DNA from: Hymenopellis radicata
Lineage: Eukaryota > Basidiomycota > Agaricomycetes > Agaricales > Physalacriaceae
Assembly: GCA_015501595.1 (NCBI GenBank)
Contig: JADNRX010000124.1
Span: 1-64,000 of the forward strand
Length of the DNA stretch: 64,000 bases
Direction: 5' to 3'
Every line of letters begins with the position of its first letter. The stretch's first letter is position 1. The position numbers and the translations under genes are program-made. The notes under the pieces are model-generated. The model searched no databases. It worked only from the letters and a program-made list of their open reading frames with translations, and had not been told where the DNA came from. Below, piece after piece: positions 11,736 through 22,860 of the stretch.

Positions 11736-12182
11736 CTCCCATTCGGGCGGCTGAGTACGAAGTACCCGGTCGACAACTGCGGGCCCATCCTCCTCTACGA
11801 ACAAGAAGCTGTGGTATCGGGTACGCCTATGGATGAAATCGACTGGGGCTTCGTGACGATGACCATGTTGACGAAACCTCATCTCTTTCCATTCTTGCGT
11901 TCGTCCTGCGACCCACGTCTTAGTGAGAAAGAATTCGCGAATGGCGACTATAAGTCGGAACCAATCGGCTTGCAACCATCGCTGTTCAGGTAGCGGAAGC
12001 CCCGCCCACCAATTCTGTGCTCGACCCATCCAGTAGTGGGGAGCCATAGTCGCGATTCCCTTACGCATTTTCGAACTCATCCATGCAAGCTGCTGCATTT
12101 TTGAAAGGTAGTCTACCGCCATAGTATCTCCCCCATCCCAAGCGGGAATGACTGAGGGTGGCAGTTTGTGATTCCCTTGCAA
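11736..12182 (-). pseudogene. Gypsy-1 gag core, in inverted orientation
   Basis: The minus strand encodes a typical retrotransposon gag core read from 12182 downward: VIPAWDGGDTMAVDYL, then APHYWMGRAQNWWAGLPLP, WFRLIVAIREFFL, EMRFRQHGHRHEAPVDFIH and DRVLRTQPPEW. The W...F...FL...E...FRQ.GHE pattern is that of the gag family. The sequence on both sides is coded on the plus strand and is what would flank this core in an ordinary element. I therefore infer a local inversion of about 0.45 kb. Breakpoints are approximate (near 11735-11750 and 12170-12185); no inverted repeat at the breakpoints was seen. Confidence 0.7.
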
Positions 12183-13160
12183 GGAGCAGGCGTGTTCGAA
12201 TTCTTCTACATGATGCAGGACTTATCTCGCCCAGAAGATGACTTTCCCTTCTGCTTTGTACGAGGTACTCCGCTCGACTCGAGGTGGATCGGCAACCCTC
12301 ATCCCCACACGTACTTCGATTACGAGCATGGTCGAACACTAATCCTGACGGAGTTCCAACGAAGCCAAGTCCTTGCGTGCCCTCACCAACCTAGCATCCA
12401 TGCGCGCTCGAGCTCTCGTCGCCCACTGGACTCGAGGAGAAGGAGAAGGAGAACCAACTCATCGATCCGCGAAGGAAGTCAACCTGTCTCAATCGCCAGA
12501 GGTTTTGCCGACACCTTCACCCTCTCTGGGTTCCTTGCCTCTTGAGACAGTAGTGGAGGCTTTCGTAGCCGCTATCGGCCGCTCTCAGAAAACGGAGCGG
12601 ATTCGCACTGCCACGGTTCCTGAAGCAGCGTGGCCTAAGGGAGGAACGTACAAGGGCCAGACCTTTTCCTGTCGCGATGACATGAAAGCAGCTCGTTTAC
12701 CAGAGGAGGGACGGAGCTGTTTTGTTTGCAGCAGTCGCTTCCACTACGCGCATCAGTGTCCATATTTCGGACGATGGCATCTTCTCTATTCAGCCAATGA
12801 AATTACGTCGGACGTTACAGAATCGGACATTCTAAGTGATCAGTTGCATTACGAAGCCATGTGTATCGAAACTAATACCATACCTGTTCGCGTTTGCTGT
12901 CTGAATAGTGAGGATACAGAATCTCCTCCTGAGCTACACCTCCCGAAGCCTGAGTTGCCGCTTCACCCAGAGACCGAGGACACCGAACCCCCCCCCCGAC
13001 AGCCTCATCGTCGTCATCAGATTATCCTCCCAATCGCAACACAAGAAGACGTGAGGCTTTTGAGTCGACCAAATCATCTAGCAAGCAGAAAGCGGAGTCT
13101 TCTGGACCTAATCGGAAGGCAAGGAGGAAACTTTCCAAGGATTCCCCATCTCGGGAACCC
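12183..13160 (+). pseudogene. Gypsy-1 gag C-terminal part with zinc knuckle
   Basis: Resumes on the plus strand with VFEFFYMMQDLSRPEDDFPF and FDYEHGRTLILTEFQRSQ. A one-base shift near 12375 leads into RALTNLASMRARALVAHW. The zinc knuckle CFVCSSRFHYAHQC lies at about 12718-12760 (C-X2-C-X6-H-X3-C spacing by eye, close to the CCHC class that binds RNA during packaging). A run of ten C at 12988-12997 coincides with another frame change. The frame after it runs into the protease. The two shifts prevent translation of one continuous gag-pol as assembled. Confidence 0.65.
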
Positions 13161-14103
13161 GTGGAGGAGGATGCCCCAGTGCAGGTCGAGCCCATTCCTC
13201 GGGTACGTTTCCGACCAGAAGGTCACGGCGCCTCAGGCATCGCAGCTCTTCACATCAAGGGGTATATCAATTCGATGGACTCACCTCCAGTCAAAGGGAA
13301 GTTAGACTCCGGAGCAGATATCACGTTGATGTCGGAGGACTTTTTCAACTTGCGTCGCGATTTACCGCCGTTGAAGGACAGAATGAGGATAAAGTTGTAT
13401 CAGCTCACGGCGGGTGCTAAAATTCTGGGCTACACGACCTTCACTTACATTACGAAGATTACTGAAGGGAAGGACGTCAGCTTCGAAGTAGAAGCATACG
13501 TGGTCCGAGGCATGTGGTCTCCTTTGCTCCTCAGCGAGGATTTCCAGACTTCCTATGAAATGGGAGTCGAGCGTCGGGCCTCTGGGCACTGCTTCATGAC
13601 CTTGCCTCGGCAAGGGTATCGAATTGAAGCCTCGTCATCCTTGGAGGTCGATATAGGATTCGAGATACGCCAATCCTTCACTAATACCAGTTCCTTCGTC
13701 CGGCGTAAGATAACCCGTCATACTAGAGCTCGTCGCCGTTCGAGTGTACCATTCGCGCCGCCTCCAGTCTATGCCGCTAACGACATGATTATCAGACCAG
13801 GATTCGTGCAGTACTTGGAAGTGGTTGCCGACTGGGGGGAGAGACAGAATTGGATCGTCGACAAAGTGCTTATAGCAGACGACAACAATGAGGTAGCTGC
13901 CATAGCCACCAGCTGGATCAGGAGTGACAACCCCTACTTACCAATGGCAAATCCCGGAACCCGACCTATAATGATTCGCGCAGAGGATTTGGTAGGACAT
14001 CTGCTCAATCCGGAATTAGACCTGGATTCCCCAGCGGAAGGCGACGAACTTCATCAGGCCTACACCGCCAGAGCTGAGACGATGCGAATATGGGTGGAGA
14101 GTA
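13161..14103 (+). pseudogene. Gypsy-1 aspartic protease region
   Basis: Open frame with the retropepsin-like active site GKLDSGADITLMSEDF at about 13300-13350, followed by a flap-like region and SPLLLSEDFQTSYEMGVE. It continues through a linker (NDMIIRPGFVQYLEV) to WVES at 14101, where a TA-flanked MITE interrupts it. Excising the MITE plus one TA joins the frame directly to that of the polymerase segment (codons agt-atg-atg). The protease would cleave the polyprotein within the particle. Confidence 0.75.
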
Positions 14104-14251
14104 CTGTAGCCTTTCGTTCAATTCGTCAGTCACAGGTCACAAGGCTGAAAAAAGTCCTCGGAAAAAATTGCCACAAATCAAAAGAAAAATATTTAGCCAA
14201 AAAATTGTTAAAAAATTCGAAAAAAGTGACGAATTGAACGAAAGTCCACAG
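14104..14251. mobile_element. Short MITE with TA target site (148 bp), in Gypsy-1 pol
   Basis: Flanked by TA at 14102-14103 and 14252-14253. The left end ctgtagcctttcgttcaatt matches the reverse complement of the right end with two mismatches. The inner 18 bp (ctttcgttcaattcgtca) is a perfect inverted repeat. The interior is A-rich. TA duplication suggests a Tc1/mariner-type source. It shares the ctgtagc-n-tttcg start with the MITE at 18708. Confidence 0.75.
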
Positions 14252-14252
14252 T

Positions 14253-17200
14253 ATGATGAAGGAGGAAGAAGTAAGTAACGAGGAGAGTGAGGAGAGTGAT
14301 GCTGAACCCGAAGCCACGGAGGCAAACACCCCGTCGAGAAGCTCAGTCTCGTTAGAGGAAGAGGAGGACAGCGATGACGATACATCCTTTCAAAAGACTC
14401 AGGCGGCGCGTCAAGCAGAAGAGATGCCCGCCAGGAGTTCCAAGGAAGCCGCGTCCGCCTCGCTAGACAGTCGCTCCCAGGTGCCAGTGAATGAAGCCAG
14501 GGACCGAGCTGAGTTGGCGCCCGCTGGAGATTTATCCTCAGCCGTGGCGCCCTCGCAAGGCTCAGCTCTCAATTCCAGCAGACCGGGAGTTCCTCCCTCT
14601 AGTCCCCAGCGAACTACCATGGAAGAGATTCCGGATGCAGACAACGGTGGACGAGCCTTCGAGTTGAACAGGGAACAGATACGAAAAGAGGAGGAGAAAA
14701 TAAACGAAGAACAAGACAAGATACAGGCGGAACCAAACCCTTTCGTGCCTTTGGACATAGAGCTAGATGAGGACGATTCGTGGGGCCCGAAATTAGCAGC
14801 GCTGCCTGAAGAACCTTCAGATGAGGACGTTTCCGACTTGGTGAATCTAGGACCTGATATCCCGGATGACATTCGGCCCAGGCTGATCGAGCTTCTGAAG
14901 AAGCGCGAAGGCGCTTTCGGTGTACATGGGCGTCTGGGCCATCTCGATGTAAAAGTGCCGATTCTCTTGAAAGAAGGCTCTACTCCAGTCTCAAAGCCCA
15001 TGTATACCGCCTCCCCGCTGAAGAGAGAAGTCATCGAGAAGCAGGTTAACGATTGGTTTGAAAAAGGCGTCATCGAGAAATCTGTCAGCCCTTGGGGCTT
15101 CCCTTGTGTCGTCGTATTTCGCAATGGTAAACCTCGATTAGCGGTAGATTATCGGGAGTTGAACGCGAAGACCATACTGGATGAATTTCCCATTCCTCGC
15201 CAATCCGAAATTCTGCAAGCCTTATCAGGAGCGCAAGTGCTATCCTCTTTCGACGCCCTGGCAGGGTTCACCCAGTTGGAAATGAGGGAGGAGGATCGGG
15301 AAAAGACAGCTTTTCGCAGCCATATGGGATTATACCAATTCCGAAGGATGCCCTTCGGACTACGGAACGGGCCATCGATCTTTCAGCGCGTCATGCAGGG
15401 TATACTAGCGCCATACCTTTGGATCTTTACGCTGGTCTATATAGACGATATCGTGGTATACTCCAAATCGTGGGAGGAGCACTTGGTTCATCTGGACCGC
15501 GTTCTCAGTGCTGTTGAGAAAGCTGGCATTACCCTAGCACCCTCCAAGTGTTTCATTGGGTACTCATCTATACTCCTTCTAGAACACAAGGTTTCACGGC
15601 TAGGATTCTCAACTCATAAAGAGAAAGTCGCCGCTATTCTGGAGCTGCAACGCTCAAAGACGGTTTCTGACTTGCAGAAATTCCTAGGAATGGTTGTGTA
15701 TTTCTCAGCCTACATACCTTTCTACTCCTTCATTGCCGCGCCCTTGTTCCGATTGTTACAAAAGGGCGCCAAGTTTCAATGGGACGCGGAACAGGAATTA
15801 GCGTTCACTCAAGCTAAGGAAGCTCTTTCTATGGCCCCCGTGTTGGGACACCCCATCGTCGGACAGCCATATCGATTGTACACCGACGCTTCCGACATTG
15901 CCCTTGGCGCTAGTCTGCAACAAGTGCAGAAAATCCAAATACGAGACCTGCGCGGAACCCCGACCTACGAGCGACTACAGCGTTCGTTCGAGCACGAATT
16001 GCCCATTCCACGCCTAGTCACAAAAGTAGCCAAAGACCTCGACGAAGCCGAAGAAGTGCTGACATGGGCAGAGAACTTTGAGGATACTTGGGTTTACGTA
16101 GAATGGGTTATCGTCTACTGGAGTCGAACTTTCAAACCGGCGGAACGTAACTATAGCGCTACCGAAAGGGAGGCTCTTGCGGCCAAAGAATCGTTGGTAA
16201 AATTCCAGCCGTTTATCGAAGGAGAACAAGTTATCCTTATTACGGATCATGCGGCTCTACAATGGGCGAGAGTTTATGAAAACACCAACAAGCGTTTAGC
16301 CGCCTGGGGTGTAGTTTATGCCGCCTTCCCGGGTTTGAAAATCGTGCATAGACCAGGACGTGTCCATTCCAACGTAGACCCCCTCTCGAGGCTGCCTCGT
16401 ATTCCCGACCATCACTCCCCTTCAGTCGACACTTCGGACCCTATCCAGCCCGACCAGGATACGGTGGAAGCAGCTCAAAAGCTAGAAGATAAGAAAACCT
16501 CCGCGCGACGAGCTGCTTTCGAGGTCTGGTGGTGGGAAGAACTTCTCGACCCATTTACTGCTAGAGCTGAGGCGGTTCAGACCCGCTCAAGTTCCAAGAA
16601 GAACGTCACAACAGACGATACGGACCAAGCACCTAAGGCCCCAAAAGCGAGGAAACCTTCGAAGTCCCCAGCATCAGCTCCAGCACCTAATCCCGAAGAC
16701 ACCAGTCCTCCGGAAAAGAACTCGTTAAACGAGCTACCTGCAGAGGTGGACCTGGAAGAATGGGGCACTCCGGAGTCGGCAGAAAGGGGCATCCAGGAAG
16801 AGTTGCACGAGGATCGGCACTCCAAACTTCTAATCTCCGTGGACGAGGAGCTAGTGCAGCAGTTCGTGGCCGGCTATAGAGAAGACCGTTCTTTCAAAGA
16901 TGCCTATGCCTGCGCGGCTCCTTCAGCGGAGCAGCCTTTGACTCCGTCTCATTATCGACGTGCAGAAAGCGGACTACTCTACTTTGCTGACGCCGACTGG
17001 AAGATGCGCCTATGCGTACCGCGAAGCATGGTAAACTGGGTCCTGAATTGGATTCACAATTCAGCTAGTGAAGGGGCCCATGGCAGCGCTCGCAACTTAC
17101 TCAGTCGACTGAGAGGGATCTTTTTCTGGCCGACCATGGCGAAGGATTCGAAGATTTTTGTCCAGACCTGCGATTACTGTCAGAAAACGAAGGTGGATCA

Positions 17201-17834
17201 CTCCGGAAGGGAAGGCGGTTTACGCCCCGCGCCCGTTCTAGACAGACCATTCGAGACCGTCTCCTTGGATCTAATCACAGGACTACCAGCATCGGGGTCA
17301 GAAAAATTCACGGCTGTTTTGGTTATCATGGACAAACTCACCAAATTCGCCCTGATGATCCCCACGCATAACGAGTTGAGTTCCGAAGGCTTCGCACGTC
17401 TGTTCAAGGATCATGTCGTCGACACCTTTGGACTGCCAGCGAAAATCATAAGCGACCGAGATAAACGCTGGACAAGCGCATTCTGGAAGGCCGTTTGTTC
17501 CTTCTACGGCACGAAATTGGCGGTATCTACAGCTCATCACCCTCAGACCGACGGGCAGACTGAGATCTTGAATGCGCGCATCGAGACCATGTTGCGTTCG
17601 TATGTCATGGGGAATCGGAATGACTGGGCCAAATGGTTGGGCGAACTGAAATTTGCCTATAATTCTAGCCGTCATTCCTCCATTAACGCAAGGCCAGATG
17701 AACTCTTGTTAGGGTACCAACCTGCTGTCTCCACAATACCATATGCCTGGAACCCTGACCGCCAGCAGAGTCAGAGATTAACAGTCGCATGGGGGAAGAG
17801 TACGTGCGAGACAGAGAGTTGCAACGAGGCCTAG
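14253..17834 (+). pseudogene. Gypsy-1 pol: reverse transcriptase, RNase H, integrase
   Basis: One open frame of 1,193 codons. After an acidic linker, the reverse transcriptase shows LAVDYRELNAKT, SSFDALAGFTQLEM, FRRMPFGLRNGPSIFQRVM and the catalytic YIDDIVVYS at about 15430-15465. RNase H shows LYTDASDIALGASL, YSATEREALAA and ILITDHAALQWA. Integrase has the zinc-binding part (HNSASEGAHGS to CDYCQKTK, 17050-17190) and a DDE core: first D in TVSLDLITGLP, second in DRDKRWTSAFWK, E in HHPQTDGQTEILN. A one-base shift near 17790 moves the remaining integrase C terminus into another frame. The enzymes would copy RNA into DNA and integrate it. Confidence 0.9.
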
Positions 17835-18360
17835 CTAGGGACGCGCTTGTGATGGCCCAAGAACGGCAAGCAGTCGCGTACAATCTAGGACGCAAGCCGG
17901 TGAAGGAGATCAAGGAGGGCGATTTGGTGTTGGTAAACGCGCACTCCTTACAGTTGGTGGAAGCCGAGGGAACGGGGAAGAAGTTGGTGCAATGAGGAAT
18001 AGGACCATTCGAGGTCATGGAACGAATCAACCCGCAGGTCTATCGTCTGCGGTTGCCAGAGGACTACCCGATGCATTCGGTTATAAACCTCGCGCATCTC
18101 AAACGGTACAAACCATCGCCCGCGTATTTGGGGGAAAGGGAAGTTATGCCGCCGACTAGAGTGAGTATCCGGACCTTCGAGGAGTATGAAGTGGAAGCTA
18201 TCTTGGGACACCGATTATCGTCCAAGAAGACAGGCAGCAGAAGGCAGTACTTGGTAAGATGGAAGGGATACGGCCCGGAGGACGACACCTGGAGGTTGAG
18301 TCGAATTTACGTAACGCTCCAGACATCAGAAGAGTGTACCTGAAGTCACGAAATCTGTGA
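17789..18360 (+). pseudogene. Gypsy-1 integrase C terminus and chromodomain, broken
   Basis: Continues pol in a shifted frame: MGEEYVRDRELQRG, then EGDLVLVNAHSLQL (the GPY/F-type integrase tail). An in-frame TGA at 17992-17994 follows, then GPFEVMERINPQVYRL. A chromodomain follows (YEVEAILGHR, RQYLVRWKGYGPEDDTW). After DDTW one base is missing relative to the expected frame. The correct continuation, ending SRNL, stops at 18358-18360. Chromodomains steer integration to histone-marked chromatin and place this element among chromoviruses. The gg at the last shift would be ggg in an intact copy. Confidence 0.8.
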
Positions 18361-18707
18361 TTACAGGTTAGATTCTCCCATCATGACCTCCGCTTCCCAA
18401 GACCGTGCAAACGCGTTGCCTTCAGCAATATCTCATTCGAAGGTCTATCGCTCGTCGCAGGATATGCTGGTTACGCCGAACACATTCCGGTGTTGGGAGA
18501 AGGATACGATGGCAAGATGCCGTGTCGAGGCGACTATCACGGGCGGATCGTTAGCTTCGAAGTAGAGGAGGGTGAACCGCCCCGTCTCCTCGAGATCTGG
18601 TCGATCAACTCGCGATTATGCCCAGTAGTGCCAGGAAAGAAAGATCCGACTTCGACTCCATTCACGCGGCGCTCAAGACGCTGAGAGTAGATGGGCATAC
18701 GGGAATA

Positions 18708-18951
18708 CTGTAGCGTTTCGACCGTAACTTCACAGCCTGTGACCCGTTATGGTCTGAAGTTACAGTGAACAGCTTCACAGACCCTTAAATTGCCTTATTT
18801 GGACAGTCCCGCCTATGGTGGAACCTGAAATTTCCTTATTTGGAGGCTCGTGCCTGGCCAAAGTGGTCCGTGACCCGTTATGATGTATATATAGCTTCAC
18901 TTCAAAGACCTCCGTGACCCGTTATGTGAATTTGCGGTCGAAACGCTACAG
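18708..18951. mobile_element. MITE with TA target site (244 bp), in the Gypsy-1 3' frame
   Basis: TA at 18706-18707 and 18952-18953. Terminal inverted repeats ctgtagcgtttcgaccg are perfect. Inside, gtgacccgttat occurs three times. TA duplication indicates Tc1/mariner-like mobilisation. Excision with one TA leaves the host reading frame in register (codons gaa-tat-tcg). Confidence 0.85.
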
Positions 18952-19309
18952 TATTCGACCCTTGGAGAACCCACAGAACTTCTCCCTGCAGCACCCATGG
19001 TGGCCTCTTCTCGAGTCCGGGCCGGTGGAAGGCGAGTCCAGATGCATATGGATAGACTGCACCGACTATCTGTTAGTCGATGGGAAGGTCGAGACGCCCT
19101 AGTCAGCATCGACGATCGGCTCATCTTCGCCCTCCTCGATGAAAACTTCACGCTATGGCTCCGCATGTCAGACTTGGCCACGACCGCGGCAGCCAATTCC
19201 CCGTTGTGGGATAATCGTCCTATGTTCCCCCAGCCCGACGATATCCTGAATCTTCGCGAATTCATCACGTACCCTACCCAGCTGTACAGCTTCACCCAAG
19301 TACAGCGAG

Positions 19310-20385
19310 TAGGGACCTCAACGAGTCAGACTCGGGTCTGACTCACGATCCGAGTGGCGAGTACTCGAGGCTGCAAGAGCCTACTCGCGATCCGTATTTT
19401 ACTCGACCGCGTTGACTCGCGAGTCAACGCGAGTTTCGAGTAAACTCGCGGATCAAGACCCCCCAAATCCATTCATGCGCGATGAGCATCCCCGGGCAAT
19501 GGCACGGGGACACTCAGCCGTGCATGATGCCGAACTGAGAGTGGGGTGGTGGTGGAGAGAGATGGTGGTGGTGGTGGAGGAGAGGAGCCCAACCGAGACA
19601 TGGTAGTGGGTACAGAAGAATAAAAAACTCACCTTCACGTCGTTCTCGACGCACGCCTAGGCATACAGCCACCGCCGCCACTGCCGTCATCATCCCGCAT
19701 CCTCGTCTCGTCATCGTTGCCGGTCGTCGCGTCCTCAGAGTCGTCATCTGCTGCTGTCGCAAAGACAGCAGCAGCGGGCCCGGCACAAAGCCGAGACCCA
19801 GATGCGCACCCGGAGGCTGCCTGACAGTTGTCAGCGCAGCGGGAGTGACAATCATCACTCCCAGGCAGTCGCAGTCATCGTTGACGGACCTCGCGTCCTC
19901 GGAGGTCGTCATCTGCTGCTGTCGCGAAGACAGCAGCAGACCTGGCCCAAAGCCAGAGCCAAAAGACACCCCACAGGCCGTCTGACAATCGTCAGGGCGG
20001 CAGAGGCGACAATCGTCGCGCTCTGGGTGGTGGTGGTGGTGGTGAGCAGCGAGATAAACGACCCGATCGTGCGCTGACGCAGCCTCTCGGCGTTGGCCGA
20101 ACCGTGAGAATATCTAAGAAATTCATCCGAACGTCTCGTTTGGGCGACGCAAGGCCCCGTTCAACTTGTAAAAAATTGATAAATTTAGTTAAAATATATA
20201 TCTACATTATTGCGAGTCAGACCGAGTACTCGCGACGAGTACTCGTGCCTCCAAGGCCGTACTCGCAATCCTTATGTGATCCGACTCGTTATTGATCCGC
20301 GGATCAAACGAGTCGAGTAGCCGAGACCCCGGCCGGATCGAGTACCCGAGTATCCGCGTGACCCGCGAACTCGTTGAGGTCTCTA
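19310..20385 (+). mobile_element. hAT-like nonautonomous DNA transposon, copy 2 (1,076 bp)
   Basis: Ends tagggacctcaacgagtc and its near-exact reverse complement, flanked by a perfect 8-bp duplication acagcgag at 19302-19309 and 20386-20393. Same family as 8635-9788 but in the opposite orientation: the blocks gagcatccccgggcaatggc near 19485 and ttgtaaaaaattgataaatt near 20165 are reverse complements of blocks in copy 1. Dense actcg/gagtc subterminal repeats occur at 19320-19450 and 20210-20370. No transposase was recognised. Confidence 0.8.
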
Positions 20386-21475
20386 ACAGCGAGGAATGAG
20401 GCTGAAGAAAGCCTGGATTCGCTACACGGAAGCGGAATCCGTCGCACGCCGAGGAGATTTATCCATCGACATACCCGCCACCTTCCCTCCTGCCGACGAC
20501 GCCTTAATGGGCGTCTTCGTAGAAGGCATGGCCGAATCAGATCTTCTCTGGTACGCAGTAGTCGCACGCGCCCCAGTATTCTTCGTGAGCTGCTTATCCG
20601 ACCCAGAAGAGTCCCAGCTTCTATCTCCTTCTCTGTAGGCCCCCTGGGAATTCACCATAGCCATGTACCGCCATGTGTCCTCAGCTCCCTACGAGGAATT
20701 CTTCGAAGCTCACAGTGGCACGGTCGTGTCCACCACCCTGTCAGGACGCTCGTCAGATCCGTCCTACGTCCAGCACTACGGGCTTGACCTTAACTCCAGC
20801 CGTCGTCGGGGCTACTTCGCATCCATCGGGTTGGTCACGGATGAGGATGGTATTCTCGCGCATGCGCGACACCACGCTGAGGATGTCTGGGATTCCCTCT
20901 GCACGGAGTTATATACTCCGTTGCCGTTGAGGACGATCGAGATGGGACGGGATCATTTGAAGTGTATTCTCCCCCCCAAGTACTCGTACGACTCTGGAGG
21001 GCTACGTCTCCTCCCGTACTCAAACTGGCTATATGCCTCGTCCATTCCTCCTCGAGTACCCGTCGCTGCGTACTCCTTGCCCCAATCCGGTTCCACTCCC
21101 CTTCGTTCTCATCGTCCAGAACGTTCCGTGACGGTATTCGTCGAAGACCTCGAAGAATCGGCTCGCCAACTCTTCGAGATTATGGGACTCGATGAGGACT
21201 CCTCTGAGACTCCTCCTCCAGTTCCCTCTCCTCCCAGGCCTAGCCGCCCTACCGGCACCTGGCAATCGCGTCGCGTCCGGCGCTCCTGCGTCATCGCTGA
21301 AGCCAAGGCCTTAAAGAAAGATTGGAATGCCATCAGCGGTCGGATGGACCGGTTCTTCGACTACGTGTTGGAAGGCGCCCCCGCTGAAGAGATTAATCCT
21401 GCAGGCTCTAGTCTAGTTGATCGTTTGGGAAATGTACCCTACTCCATGGGAAGGCATTGTAAGGACTCGTTATAA

Positions 21476-22451
21476 ATCGTTACATACATAGTCGTAGATT
21501 ACTCGTTTCGTTGATTACGCAATCTAACTTGAACTTTGCTTACACCGTGATCGTGAAGTCCTGAGTTCTCGGAGACGCGTCTCCCGAATGATGCCACATT
21601 AGCGCTCAATCTCTTAGGCTGAGTAACCGTAACTGCTCTCATTCCCAGGTCGGGACCCAGACTTGGGTAACACGTCCTCTTTCGCACTCAGAGTTACAGG
21701 GTAAGCTACTTACTACTTTCTAGCTACTTGAGCCTCACACACGAAGACGCGAGTCTTCACACTTCCAGTCGCGCTTGACTCCGAGACGTGCCTGGGGTGT
21801 GTGGCGCGTGAAGAAGAAACCAGGTGGGGACGATCTCTGTAGTGAAGTGCTTCCGTCTTGCACAGGCGTTCAAGACATCGTGCTGCGTAGAACCACGGAC
21901 AGTCGACATGCCCAAGCCTAGAACGATTACACTTACTACGGGAAGGTACGACAGTGGGATGGCATGATCACGTTGATGCGCATTGCAGGCCCAATGAGTT
22001 TGTTTCTGTATGGATATATTACCGGCGATGGACGAGGACTTGTAGGGAACTGGAGGATCGGCACGGCGAAGTGGGGTTACCTTCATACGAGGGTGCATTT
22101 ACGATGGGCCGCATGGACGAGACGCCCGTAGCATGAAAACATGACTATAGTACGCATTATTAGACAGGTACATTTTATGCAGTACGGCGGGGGATGTCTT
22201 TGTTGTTCACTTGTATCACTATGCTCATTTATTTATCTATCTCATCGCATCTTTGTACTGCAGCTATTTCTTGCTCGCAAAGCTAGCTTCTAAAAAAAAC
22301 GGTTTATGACTTCGCCGGCCACTTTTGATCATCAATATACACACTTACCACGAGAATGTAGTCTCCCGTAGGCATACTCTACACCTTGCGGTACTCGGTG
22401 TTTAGAGCGAGAATGGTTGAAGAATCAGGGACTGAAGCTACACAAGCTTCC
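21476..22451. other. Gene-free stretch right of Gypsy-1
   Basis: No coding, RNA gene or clear repeat is supported here. It may contain the remains of the Gypsy-1 3' LTR, but no matching 5' copy was seen. Confidence 0.4.
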
Positions 22452-22860
22452 TTAACGATTAGTAACGGTATTGATACCGACCCCCCGGGAAGGCCCTAGT
22501 TTTGAAACCGTTGCTAACGGTTTCAATACCGGCACGTGCTTTTGACCATGTGATGTGGTGCAGTGGCGCGCTGCCCCGATCCCACCTTCGTTCCGCCACT
22601 CTCTTGTTTTTCTCAGCGCCTGCACACCGTTACGTGAATGATCACGTGCCAGTATCGAAACCTACCTGCTGACTCCCAAGGGTTTCGATACTGTATCAAT
22701 ACCGTTAATAACCGCAGTAAACCTGAGGTGTATCAAAATCTAGGGTTTACTACGCCACCCTAACATTGGGCGGGATATACCCCAATTTTTGGGGTGTTAT
22801 TAACCATTATTAATGGTTACTAACCTCCACGTGATGCTGTGTGGCGCCTTTTCTCGTTAC
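22452..22860. repeat. Dispersed MITE-like repeat, copy 1
   Basis: Contains inverted ends ttagtaacggtattgatacc (22456) and gtatcaataccgttaataa (near 22692). Internal blocks cggcacgtg, gatcacgtgcc, gggtttacta and ccaccctaac are also present. A second, clearly homologous copy lies at 41262-41720 and small fragments lie at 38360-38432 and 41755-41820. No coding capacity; the mobilising family is unknown. Confidence 0.75.

Larger units (their letters stand above)
8243..21475 (+). mobile_element. Gypsy-1: old, nested Ty3/Gypsy chromovirus-type retrotransposon
   Basis: Coding order is gag, zinc knuckle, aspartic protease, reverse transcriptase, RNase H, integrase, chromodomain, then an extra 3' frame. 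It is interrupted by two hAT-like elements (8635-9788, 19310-20385) and two TA-flanked MITEs (14104-14251, 18708-18951). Removing each insertion with one target copy keeps the retroelement frame. Frameshifts, stops and an inverted gag core show that it cannot make a full polyprotein as assembled. I looked for LTRs by comparing 7140-8240 with 21476-22140 and saw no convincing pair, so the boundaries are the limits of recognisable coding sequence, not true ends. Confidence 0.85.
18361..21475 (+). pseudogene. Extra 3' reading frame of Gypsy-1, unknown product, interrupted
   Basis: In the same frame as the chromodomain end, coding-like sequence continues for roughly 590 codons once the MITE (18708-18951) and hAT copy 2 (19310-20385) are set aside. 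Segments read LVAGYAGYAEHIPVLGEGYD, then DDRLIFALLDENFTLWLRMS, then WIRYTEAESVARRGDLSI, and VFVEDLEESARQLFEIMGLD near the end. In-frame stops lie at 18682-18684, 18688-18690 and 20636-20638; each could derive from CGA or CAG by one C-to-T change. I recognise no domain; there is no signal peptide or transmembrane helix resembling an envelope gene. Start codon unknown. Confidence 0.55.

Noticed and set aside
11740..11993. Last 85 codons of the plus-strand gag frame as coding
   Set aside because: They are the complement of the inverted gag core, whose minus-strand reading is the one with family motifs.
7140..22140. LTR pair bounding Gypsy-1
   Set aside because: Compared the two flanks by eye and found no matching pair with TG...CA ends; boundaries left as coding limits.
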